Source of the DNA: Actinomycetes bacterium
GTDB lineage: Bacteria > Actinomycetota > Acidimicrobiia > Acidimicrobiales > UBA8190
NCBI GenBank assembly: GCA_021798135.1
Contig: JAJZYI010000051.1
Coordinates: forward strand, 1 to 13,911
Reading direction: 5' to 3'
DNA: 13,911 bases
Translations under genes and position numbers: made by a program
In this document: positions 5,834 to 11,913 of the stretch, in pieces
Layout of the letters: each line of letters begins with the position of its first letter
Position numbering within the stretch: the stretch's first letter is position 1
The notes under the pieces: generated by a model
Databases searched by the model: none
What the model was told of the DNA's origin: nothing
What the model saw: the letters and a program-made list of their open reading frames with translations, nothing else

Positions 5834-7456
5834 ATGACGACCACCGGCGACGGGAAGGACTCCCGCACCACCGACGGGAAGGACTCCCGCACCACCGACT
5901 CGGGCATCGAGATCCGGGAACGGTACGACGCGGCCGACCTGGCCGGCTGGGACCCGGCCACCAGGCTGGGCCGACCCGGCGAGTACCCCTACACCCGCGG
6001 CGTGCGCCGCGACATGTACCGAGGCCGGCTGTGGACCATGCGCCAGTACGCCGGCTTCGGCACCGCCGAGGCCACCAACGAGCGGTTCAAGTTCCTGCTC
6101 GGGGCGGGGCAGACCGGCCTGTCCTGCGCCTTCGACCTGCCCACCCAGATGGGCTACGACTCCGACCACCCCCGGGCGGAGGGCGAGGTCGGCAAGGTCG
6201 GCGTCGCCATCGACTCGCTGGCCGACATGCGGCTGCTGCTCCACGGCCTGCCGCTCGACAAGGTCACCACGTCGATGACCATCAACGCCACCGCCGCCAT
6301 CCTGCTGCTGCTCTACGAGCTGGTCGCCGAGGAGAACGGCGTGCCCGCCGACCAGCTGGGTGGCACCATCCAGAACGACATCCTGAAGGAGTACGTCGCC
6401 CGGGGCACCTACATCTACCCGCCCCGGCCGTCGATGCGGCTCATCACCGACACCTTCGCCTACTGCAACGAGCGCATCCCGGGGTGGAACACCATCTCGA
6501 TCTCCGGCTACCACATCCGCGAGGCGGGATCGACGGCCGTCCAGGAGATCGCCTTCACCATCGCCAACGGCATCGCCTACGTCGAGGCAGCCGTGGCCGC
6601 CGGCCTGGCCGTCGACGCCTTCGCCCCGCGCCTCAGCTTCTTCTGGAACGCCCACAACAACCTGTTCGAGGAGGTGGCGAAGTTCCGGGCCGCACGGCGC
6701 ATGTGGGCCAGGATCATGACCGAGCGCTTCGGTGCCACCGAAGAGCGGTCCAAGCTGCTGCGGTTCCACACCCAGACCGGCGGGTCCACGCTCACCGCCC
6801 AGCAGCCCGAGAACAACATCGTCCGCGTCACCGTCCAGGCCCTGTCGGCCGTCCTCGGCGGCACCCAGAGCCTGCACACCAACGGGTTCGACGAGGCCCT
6901 CGGCCTGCCGACGGAGAAGGCGGCCAAGATCGCCCTGCGCACCCAGCAGATCGTCGGGTACGAGTCCGGCGTCGTCGACACCGTCGACCCTCTCGCCGGC
7001 TCGTACTTCGTGGAGTCGCTCACCGACGAGGTCGAGGCCCTCGCCTGGGAGTACCTGGAGCGCATCGACGGCATGGGCGGCGCCGTCCCCGCCATCGAGC
7101 AGGGCTTCATGCAGGACGAGATCGAGCGGGCCGCCTACACCTACGCCAAGGGCGTCGACAGCGGGGAGAAGGTCGTCGTCGGCGTCAACCGGTTCGTCGA
7201 CGACGTGGCCGAGCCCGCCGAGGTGTTTCCCATCGACCCCGCCCTGCAGCAGGCCCAGGTGGCGCGCACGCAGCAGGTCCGGGCCCAGCGCGACCAGGGC
7301 GCGGTCGACGCCGCGCTGGCCGACGTGGCCGCGGCGGCCCGCGGCACCCAGAACCTGCTGGTGCCCATGCGCGCCGCGCTCAAGGCCATGGCGACGCTCG
7401 GCGAGGTGGCCGACGTGCTGCGCGATGCCTTCGGCGTGTACCAGCCCGGGCGGTGA
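5834..7456 (+). CDS. mutA: Acyl-CoA mutase catalytic subunit, probably methylmalonyl-CoA mutase
   Basis: 540 residues forming the catalytic TIM-barrel part of the B12-dependent acyl-CoA mutase family. It ends (LRDAFGVYQPGR) where the catalytic region stops and lacks the C-terminal cobalamin-binding domain, so a separate B12 subunit is needed. Motifs include TMRQYAGFGTAEATNE (68-83), SCAFDLPTQMGYDSDHPR (97-114), TIQNDILKEYVARGTYIYPP (178-197) and SISGYH (222-227). Aligned by eye to the Propionibacterium enzyme with a constant offset of 17, Tyr72 equals Tyr89, Arg190 equals Arg207 and His227 equals His244. Isobutyryl-CoA mutases have Phe and Gln at the first two positions and 2-hydroxyisobutyryl-CoA mutase differs too. 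The pair therefore fits a carboxylated substrate: methylmalonyl-CoA, giving succinyl-CoA, or ethylmalonyl-CoA. The N-terminal 22 residues contain a duplicated DGKDSRTT. No B12 subunit, epimerase or MeaB chaperone is adjacent. Confidence 0.9.
   Translation: MTTTGDGKDSRTTDGKDSRTTDSGIEIRERYDAADLAGWDPATRLGRPGEYPYTRGVRRDMYRGRLWTMRQYAGFGTAEATNERFKFLLGAGQTGLSCAFDLPTQMGYDSDHPRAEGEVGKVGVAIDSLADMRLLLHGLPLDKVTTSMTINATAAILLLLYELVAEENGVPADQLGGTIQNDILKEYVARGTYIYPPRPSMRLITDTFAYCNERIPGWNTISISGYHIREAGSTAVQEIAFTIANGIAYVEAAVAAGLAVDAFAPRLSFFWNAHNNLFEEVAKFRAARRMWARIMTERFGATEERSKLLRFHTQTGGSTLTAQQPENNIVRVTVQALSAVLGGTQSLHTNGFDEALGLPTEKAAKIALRTQQIVGYESGVVDTVDPLAGSYFVESLTDEVEALAWEYLERIDGMGGAVPAIEQGFMQDEIERAAYTYAKGVDSGEKVVVGVNRFVDDVAEPAEVFPIDPALQQAQVARTQQVRAQRDQGAVDAALADVAAAARGTQNLLVPMRAALKAMATLGEVADVLRDAFGVYQPGR
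5849..5896 (+). repeat. Perfect 24-bp tandem duplication in the mutase N-terminus
   Basis: 5849-5872 and 5873-5896 are identical, each beginning GACGGGAAGGACTCCC. Each copy encodes DGKDSRTT. The duplicated segment precedes the conserved family region (which starts near residue 25), so copy-number change would be tolerated in frame. Confidence 0.95.
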
Positions 7457-7487
7457 CCCCGGACCGGCGGCCCCGACCGGCGCCCCT

Positions 7488-7502
7488 GGCCGGCACCCGG
7501 CC
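7488..7502. terminator. Short hairpin between convergent genes
   Basis: GGCCGG (7488-7493), loop CAC, CCGGCC (7497-7502). It lies in the 48-bp gap between the mutase stop and the amidohydrolase stop, so it could end transcription from both sides. The stem is only six pairs, without a T-run. Confidence 0.4.
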
Positions 7503-7504
7503 GT

Positions 7505-8866
7505 TCAGCGCCTGCCGGCCAGCAGGCGATCGCGCACCGGCAGGTCGGTGGCGGCGTCGACGGCGGTGAAGGCCAGGCCGAGCGCCCCGTCGAGCAGGGC
7601 GCGCTCGGCGGACGGGCCGACGCAGGCGGCGGCGAAGGCGGGCTGGTGGTTGACGGCACCCCCGGCGTCGACACCGACGAGCGGGTGGATGGTCGGCACG
7701 ACGAGCGACACGTTGGCCATGTCGGTCGACAGCGACGGTGGCGCCACCCCGGCGTCGTCCGCGTCGTAGCGCCGGCCGAGCGCCTCGGCGTTCGCCCGCC
7801 ACAGGCGCAGCAGGCCGGCGTCGGGCTCCATGTGGGAGTACGTGGGCGACAGGGCCGTCACCTCGAGGGCGGCGCCGGTGGCGAGCGAGCCCGCCTCGAA
7901 GCAGTGCCGCACCCGGGGCCGCAGGGCCTCGAGCCCGTCGAGCGTCGGCGAGCGGAGCATCCACCGGCCGACGGCGTGGCCCGGCACGACGTTGGGCGCC
8001 TGGCCGCCGCTGTCGACCACGCCGTGCACCTGGTCGCCCGCCGGCAGGTGCTGGCGGAGCAGGCCGATGGCCACCTGGGCTACGACCATGGCGTCACCGG
8101 CGTTGACGCCGCGCTCGGGCGCCGCCGACGCGTGCGCCTCGCGCCCGGTGTAGGCGACCTGCACGTGGTCGACGGCCAGGCACGTGGCCGTCAGCCGGTC
8201 CTGGGGCCAGGGGTGGACCATCATCGCCGCGTGGGCGCCGGCGAAGGCGCCGCGGTCGAGGAGCATCACCTTGCCGCCCCCGCCCTCCTCCGCCGGCGTG
8301 CCGAGCACCGTCACGGTCATGCCCAGCTCGTCGGCGAGCGGGGCCAGCGCCAGGCCGGCGCCCACCGCCGACGCCGCGATCAGGTTGTGCCCGCACGCGT
8401 GGCCGACGCCGGGCAGGGCGTCGTACTCGGCGCAGACGACCACGTGCAGCGGCCCCGACCCCGCCCGCGCCACCAGCGCGGTCGGTAGGCCGAAGACCCC
8501 CGTCTCGACGGCGAGGCCGCCCTCGGCGAGCGCAGCGGCCACCAGGGCGGCGGACCGGTGCTCCTCGAACGACAGCTCCGGATCGGCGTGCAGGGCCTCG
8601 GCCAGGCGGACGAGGCCGTCCCGAGCGGCGCCGACGGCGGCGCGGGCGCGGGCCTTCGCCGCGACCGCAGCGGCAGGGCCCTCGGCGGCCTCCGCAGGGC
8701 CGCCGGCCGCCGACCCCACCGGACCGGCCGGCGGGCCTCCAGCGGGCGGACGGGCCGGCGGGCCTCCAGCGGGCGGACGGGCCGGCGGGCCTCCTGCGGG
8801 CGGACGGGCCGGCGGGGGAGCAGCCCCCGGGTCGCCGGAAGCCTGGGGTGGCGTGGGCGTCGTCAC
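7505..8866 (-). CDS. M20-family amidohydrolase/peptidase
   Basis: 453 residues from a GTG at 8866. The catalytic core starts near residue 85 (LVRLAEALHADPELSFEEHR). Metal and catalytic motifs are AEYDALPGVGHACGHNLIAA (146-165, with Cys158 and His160), GTPAEEGGGGK (189-199, Glu193/Glu194), His218 in MMVHPWP, and His407 in VNHQPAF. A dimerisation domain lies between about 225 and 340. This layout matches the M20 amidohydrolases related to ACY1L2/PM20D2 and AbgB, which cleave N-acyl or aminobenzoyl amide bonds of amino acids or dipeptides. The exact substrate is unknown. Residues 20-48 are a Pro/Ala/Gly/Arg repeat encoded by 27-bp DNA units. A second GTG at 8719 would start just after these repeats and give 404 residues, nearer the usual family length, so the start is uncertain. 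No good ribosome site marks either. The gene is convergent with the mutase. Confidence 0.88.
   Translation of the reverse strand: MTTPTPPQASGDPGAAPPPARPPAGGPPARPPAGGPPARPPAGGPPAGPVGSAAGGPAEAAEGPAAAVAAKARARAAVGAARDGLVRLAEALHADPELSFEEHRSAALVAAALAEGGLAVETGVFGLPTALVARAGSGPLHVVVCAEYDALPGVGHACGHNLIAASAVGAGLALAPLADELGMTVTVLGTPAEEGGGGKVMLLDRGAFAGAHAAMMVHPWPQDRLTATCLAVDHVQVAYTGREAHASAAPERGVNAGDAMVVAQVAIGLLRQHLPAGDQVHGVVDSGGQAPNVVPGHAVGRWMLRSPTLDGLEALRPRVRHCFEAGSLATGAALEVTALSPTYSHMEPDAGLLRLWRANAEALGRRYDADDAGVAPPSLSTDMANVSLVVPTIHPLVGVDAGGAVNHQPAFAAACVGPSAERALLDGALGLAFTAVDAATDLPVRDRLLAGRR
8721..8816. repeat. 27-bp tandem repeat in the amidohydrolase N-terminus
   Basis: Units at 8721-8747, 8748-8774 and 8775-8801, plus a 15-bp partial unit at 8802-8816. 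The units differ by only one base each (GGACC versus GGACG; CTCCAGC versus CTCCTGC). Read on the minus strand each unit gives nine residues of the PPARPPAGG type. They lie wholly before the conserved M20 core. Confidence 0.92.
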
Positions 8867-8925
8867 CGTCCCATTCGAGCACGGCGACAGCCGCAGGGTG
8901 CGCCGACCACCTTTGGCGCCGTGCC

Positions 8926-8954
8926 GGACGGCCGTCCCGCAGCCGTGGCTGCGG
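8926..8954. promoter_or_regulatory. Two adjoining dyads upstream of the amidohydrolase
   Basis: GGACGGCCGTCC (8926-8937) is a perfect 12-bp palindrome. CCGCAGCC-GT-GGCTGCGG (8937-8954) is a perfect 8-bp inverted repeat sharing one base with it. They lie about 60-90 bases before the amidohydrolase GTG at 8866 and could be operators, or hairpins in the read-through transcript from accA. I see no clear -10 box between them and the gene. Confidence 0.35.
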
Positions 8955-9014
8955 CTGCGTCACAGGAGCCGCCCGGCTGCGGCTGCGTCACAGGAGCCGC
9001 CCGGCTGCGGCTGC
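8947..9014. repeat. 28-bp direct repeat, two exact copies plus a 12-bp remnant
   Basis: 8947-8974 and 8975-9002 are identical, beginning GGCTGCGGCTGCGTCACAGG. A third copy starts at 9003 (GGCTGCGGCTGC) and then diverges. The array sits in the 161-bp gap just after the carboxylase stop. On the minus strand it repeatedly forms AGCCGC/GCGGCT hairpins with a six-base loop. The period is not a multiple of three. Confidence 0.9.
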
Positions 9015-9028
9015 CGCCCGGAGGCGGC
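9013..9028 (-). terminator. Hairpin at the end of the carboxylase alpha-subunit gene
   Basis: On the minus strand GCCGCC-TCCG-GGCGGC has a six-pair stem and a four-base loop, overlapping the last base of the TAG stop. It is followed by the hairpin-forming 28-bp repeats, so several stems are stacked downstream of the gene. No T-run follows. Confidence 0.4.
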
Positions 9029-10815
9029 TACTCGATGACGACGAGCACGTCGCCGGCGCCGACCGAGTCCCCGGCGGCCACCTTGACCTCGGTGACCGTG
9101 CCGGCCTTCTCCGCGGCGATGGCGTTCTCCATCTTCATGGCCTCGAGCACGCAGACGGTCTGGCCGGCCTCCACGGCGTCGCCCGCCGCCACCAGCACCT
9201 TGACGATCGTGCCCTGCATGGGGACGGTGACGGTGCCGGACCCGGCGCCGCCCACCGCCGCCCGGGCCCTGGTGGCGCGGGTGCGGCCCCCGGCGGCGCG
9301 GGTTGCCGCGGTGCCGCCCGCAGCCGGCGCCGCCGCGGCCGACTCGGGGAGCCACAGCTTCACCCGGTAGCGGCGCCCGTCGACCTCGGTGGTCACCTCG
9401 CGCAGCACGGTGGGCTCCGCCTCGCCCTCCGCTGCCGTCGCCGGCTCCGGGTCGGCCGAGCCGGTGACACCCGACAGGTCCAGGCGCTGCTCCACCCAGT
9501 TGGTGGAGTGCTGGCCGGTGGCGAAGTCCTCGTGCTCCAGGATCGCCACCTCGGCGGGGATGGTGGTGGCGATGCCCTCGATCGTCGTCTCGCCCAGGGC
9601 CCGCAGCATGCGGCGCCGTGCCGCGTCGCGGTCGGGGGCCCACACGATCAGCTTGGCCACCAGGTTGTCGTAGAACTGGCTGACGGTGTCGCCCGCCTCG
9701 TAGCCGCCGTCCAGGCGCACCCCCGGCCCGGCCGGGGCCCGGAAGCGGGTGATGGTGCCGGGGGAGGGCAGGAACCTGCCGCCGGCGGGGTCCTCGGCAT
9801 TGATCCGCACCTCGATGGCGTGCCCGTCGCGCCGGACGTCGGCCTGGCCGAAGGCGAGCGCCTCGCCGGCGGCCACGCGCAGCTGCTGCTCCACCAGGTC
9901 GAGGCCCGTGACCAGCTCGGTCACCGGGTGCTCCACCTGCAGGCGGGTGTTCATCTCCAGGAAGTAGAACTCGCCGTCCTGGTAGAGGAACTCGACCGTG
10001 CCGGCGTTGACGTAGCCGCAGGCCCGGGCCACCGTCACCGCCGCCTCGCCCATGGCCCGCCGGACCTCGTCGGGGAAGTTCGGCGCCGGGCTCTCCTCCA
10101 CCAGCTTCTGGTGGCGGCGCTGGCACGAGCAGTCGCGCTCGCCGAGCCACAGGTCGTTGCCGTGCGTGTCGCAGATGATCTGCATCTCGATGTGGCGCGG
10201 CCACGCCAGGTAGCGCTCCAGGTAGATCTCGGGGCGCCCGAACGAGGACTGGGCCTCGCGCTGGGCCGACTCCATGGCCTCGACCACCTCGTCGGGGCCG
10301 TGCACGACCTTCATGCCCCGGCCGCCGCCGCCGAAGGCCGCCTTGATGGCCACCGGCCACCCGTGGGTCTCGCCGAACGCCCGGATCTGCTCGGGGTCGG
10401 TGACCGGCTCGGTCTGGCCGGGCACGCCCGACACGCCCGCCGCCTCGGCAGCGCGCCGCGAGCTGATCTTGTCCCCCATGACCTCGATGGCCTCGGGGGG
10501 CGGCCCGATGAACGTCACGCCCTCGGAGGTGATCGCCCGGGCGAAGTCGGCGTTCTCGGAGAAGAAGCCGTAGCCCGGGTGGACCGCGCTGGCGCCGCTG
10601 CGGCGGATGGCGTCGACGATGGCCTCGGTGTTCAGGTAGCTCTCGGCGGCGCTCTGGCCGCCCAGGGCGTAGGCCTCGTCGGCCAGGCGGACGTGCAGGG
10701 CCTCGCGATCGAGCTCCGAGTAGACGGCGACCGTTCCGATCCCCAGCTCACGGCAGGTGCGGATCACCCGCACGGCGATCTCGCCCCGGTTGGCGATCAG
10801 AACCTTGTCGAACAC
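9028..10815 (-). CDS. accA3: Acetyl-/propionyl-CoA carboxylase alpha subunit (biotin carboxylase + carrier)
   Basis: 595 residues from a GTG at 10815, with AAGGGA six bases upstream. The frame continues 70 codons further but the family start (FDKVLIANRGEIAVRVIRTC) is here. Residues 1-450 are biotin carboxylase: HPGYGFFSEN (79-88), ATP-binding Lys116 and Lys158, glycine-rich loop FGGGGRGM (161-168), ERDCSCQRRHQK (226-237) and EMNTRLQVEHPVTE (287-300). An Ala/Gly/Arg/Thr-rich linker (about 487-527) leads to the biotinyl domain (528-595) with the EAMKM motif; Lys561 is the biotinylation site. The length and fusion match actinobacterial AccA3-type subunits, which charge CO2 onto biotin for acetyl-, propionyl- or longer acyl-CoA carboxyltransferases. 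No beta (carboxyltransferase) subunit is in the window, so the acyl substrate is undetermined. The gene is divergent from birA across 158 bp. Confidence 0.95.
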   Translation of the reverse strand: MFDKVLIANRGEIAVRVIRTCRELGIGTVAVYSELDREALHVRLADEAYALGGQSAAESYLNTEAIVDAIRRSGASAVHPGYGFFSENADFARAITSEGVTFIGPPPEAIEVMGDKISSRRAAEAAGVSGVPGQTEPVTDPEQIRAFGETHGWPVAIKAAFGGGGRGMKVVHGPDEVVEAMESAQREAQSSFGRPEIYLERYLAWPRHIEMQIICDTHGNDLWLGERDCSCQRRHQKLVEESPAPNFPDEVRRAMGEAAVTVARACGYVNAGTVEFLYQDGEFYFLEMNTRLQVEHPVTELVTGLDLVEQQLRVAAGEALAFGQADVRRDGHAIEVRINAEDPAGGRFLPSPGTITRFRAPAGPGVRLDGGYEAGDTVSQFYDNLVAKLIVWAPDRDAARRRMLRALGETTIEGIATTIPAEVAILEHEDFATGQHSTNWVEQRLDLSGVTGSADPEPATAAEGEAEPTVLREVTTEVDGRRYRVKLWLPESAAAAPAAGGTAATRAAGGRTRATRARAAVGGAGSGTVTVPMQGTIVKVLVAAGDAVEAGQTVCVLEAMKMENAIAAEKAGTVTEVKVAAGDSVGAGDVLVVIE

Positions 10816-10821
10816 GGTGCT

Positions 10822-10827
10822 TCCCTT
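10822..10827 (-). promoter_or_regulatory. Shine-Dalgarno site fixing the GTG start of accA3
   Basis: AAGGGA on the minus strand, six bases before the GTG at 10815-10813. It decides for the GTG over the longer frame beginning at 11025. Confidence 0.6.
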
Positions 10828-10852
10828 CGTCGTCACGGTGGTCGTTCGGTGG

Positions 10853-10880
10853 CCGTGCCGCCGGCGGTGGGGCGGCACGG
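10853..10880. promoter_or_regulatory. 10-bp hairpin in the accA3-birA intergenic region
   Basis: CCGTGCCGCC (10853-10862) and GGCGGCACGG (10871-10880) are perfect inverted arms around an eight-base loop. In an accA3 transcript this stem would stand 37 bases before the start codon. It could be a leader hairpin or an operator. No known riboswitch is recognised. Confidence 0.45.
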
Positions 10881-10898
10881 AGGAGCAGGTCCGGCCGG

Positions 10899-10925
10899 CC
10901 TGGACGGGGACGCGCCGCGTCCAGG
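10899..10925. promoter_or_regulatory. Second inverted repeat between accA3 and birA
   Basis: CCTGGAC (10899-10905) and GTCCAGG (10919-10925) are perfect arms 13 bases apart. AGGTCCGG also occurs as a direct repeat on both flanks (10888 and 10923). It is a candidate binding site shared by the two divergent promoters. It does not resemble a BioQ-type biotin operator as I know it. Confidence 0.35.
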
Positions 10926-10960
10926 TCCGGGGGCCCGGCCACACAGCCTGGCACGAGCCG

Positions 10961-10966
10961 TACAGT
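10961..10966 (+). promoter_or_regulatory. Candidate -10 box for leaderless birA
   Basis: TACAGT followed by seven bases and the ATG at 10974. No Shine-Dalgarno sequence intervenes. No clear -35. Confidence 0.45.
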
Positions 10967-10973
10967 TCCCGCC

Positions 10974-11876
10974 ATGTCCGCCCCCGATCCTCCGCCGCGC
11001 TGGCCCCGGGACGTGCCCGGGACACGGTTCACCGACGTCCGCCACCTGGCGGCCGTCGACTCGACCAACCGGGTCGTCCTGGAGGAGGCCGCCGCCGGCG
11101 CCGGCGAGGGCCTCGTCGTCGTCGCCGACCACCAGAGCGCCGGGCGCGGGCGCCTCGACCGGCGGTGGGAGGCCCCGCCGGGGACCAACCTGCTCGTGTC
11201 CGTCCTGCTCAGGCCGGACCTGCCGCTCACCGCGCTCCACCGCTGCGCGACGGCGGTGGCGCTCGCCGCAGCCGAAGCCTGCTCGTCGGTGGCCGGCCTG
11301 GCCGTCGGCTGCAAGTGGCCGAACGACCTGGTGGTCGGCGACCGCAAGCTCGCCGGCCTGCTGGCCGAGACCGTCCAGGGGCCCGTGACCGGGCGGCCGC
11401 CGGCACCGGCACCGGCGGCGGCCGGAGCCCGGGCGGCGGGCAGCGGGGCCGGCTGGGGCCCGGTCGCCGTGGTGGTCGGCGTGGGCCTGAACGTCGACTG
11501 GCCCGGCCCCGGCGACGAGGTCCCTCCCGACCTGCAGGGCCGGGCGACGTCGATCCGGGCGGAGACGGGCCGGCGCGTGGACCGCCCCGCGCTGCTGCAG
11601 GCCCTGCTGGTCGACCTGCACGGCCGGCTCCTCGACCTGCAGGCACCCGGTGGTGCGTCACGGCTGGCCGCCGCGTACCGGGAGCGGTGCGCCACCCTGG
11701 GGCGTCGCGTCGTGGTCGAGACGGCGCGGGCCACGGTGGTGGGGACGGCGGAGGCGGTGGACGACGACGGTGCGCTCGTGGTGGTCGGCGACGACGGCGC
11801 CCGGCACGTCGTGGTGGTCGGCGACGTGGTGCACCTGCGGCCCGAGGACGACGGCTCGGCGGCGCCCGGCACGTGA
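10974..11876 (+). CDS. birA: Biotin-[acetyl-CoA-carboxylase] ligase, class I
   Basis: 300 residues. It makes biotinyl-AMP from biotin and ATP and transfers biotin to the carrier lysine, here presumably Lys561 of the neighbouring alpha subunit. The biotin/ATP loop is HQSAGRGRLDRRW (53-65). The catalytic block is KWPNDLVVGDRKLAGLLAE (114-132; Lys114 corresponds to the catalytic Lys of E. coli BirA). The following core strand is VVVGVGLNV (166-174). The C-terminal small domain covers about 245-290 (RRVVVETARATVVGTAEAVD). There is no N-terminal helix-turn-helix, so it should be an enzyme only and not a repressor. Between the LLAE strand and VVVG lies an Ala/Pro/Gly-rich insert (about 135-160) where relatives usually have only a short turn. 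The gene is divergent from accA3 and 37 bases upstream of rmlB. Confidence 0.92.
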   Translation: MSAPDPPPRWPRDVPGTRFTDVRHLAAVDSTNRVVLEEAAAGAGEGLVVVADHQSAGRGRLDRRWEAPPGTNLLVSVLLRPDLPLTALHRCATAVALAAAEACSSVAGLAVGCKWPNDLVVGDRKLAGLLAETVQGPVTGRPPAPAPAAAGARAAGSGAGWGPVAVVVGVGLNVDWPGPGDEVPPDLQGRATSIRAETGRRVDRPALLQALLVDLHGRLLDLQAPGGASRLAAAYRERCATLGRRVVVETARATVVGTAEAVDDDGALVVVGDDGARHVVVVGDVVHLRPEDDGSAAPGT

Positions 11877-11899
11877 GCGGGCGGGCGCCGGGACCCGTC

Positions 11900-11905
11900 T
11901 ACGAT
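11900..11905 (+). promoter_or_regulatory. Candidate -10 box for leaderless rmlB
   Basis: TACGAT followed by eight bases and the ATG at 11914, within the 37-bp gap after birA. No Shine-Dalgarno sequence and no good -35 is visible. Read-through from birA is also possible. Confidence 0.4.
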
Positions 11906-11913
11906 GGCCGCCC

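Noticed and set aside
8947..9014. CRISPR-like direct repeats
   Set aside because: The 28-bp copies are directly adjacent with no spacers, number only two plus a remnant, and no cas gene is nearby. The same applies to the 27-bp arrays at 2339 and 8721.
10816..10973. Riboswitch in the carboxylase leader
   Set aside because: There is a stable hairpin, but I could not recognise conserved elements of any known riboswitch class.
10816..11025. 70-residue N-terminal extension of the carboxylase subunit
   Set aside because: It would cross the birA start and the intergenic dyads. The family begins at the FDKVLIANRGEIA strand, which follows a GTG with a good ribosome site.
8848..11388. 846-codon open frame on the plus strand
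   Set aside because: It runs antisense to the whole carboxylase alpha-subunit gene and into birA in the wrong frame. Its composition is that of a shadow frame, with no recognisable domain.
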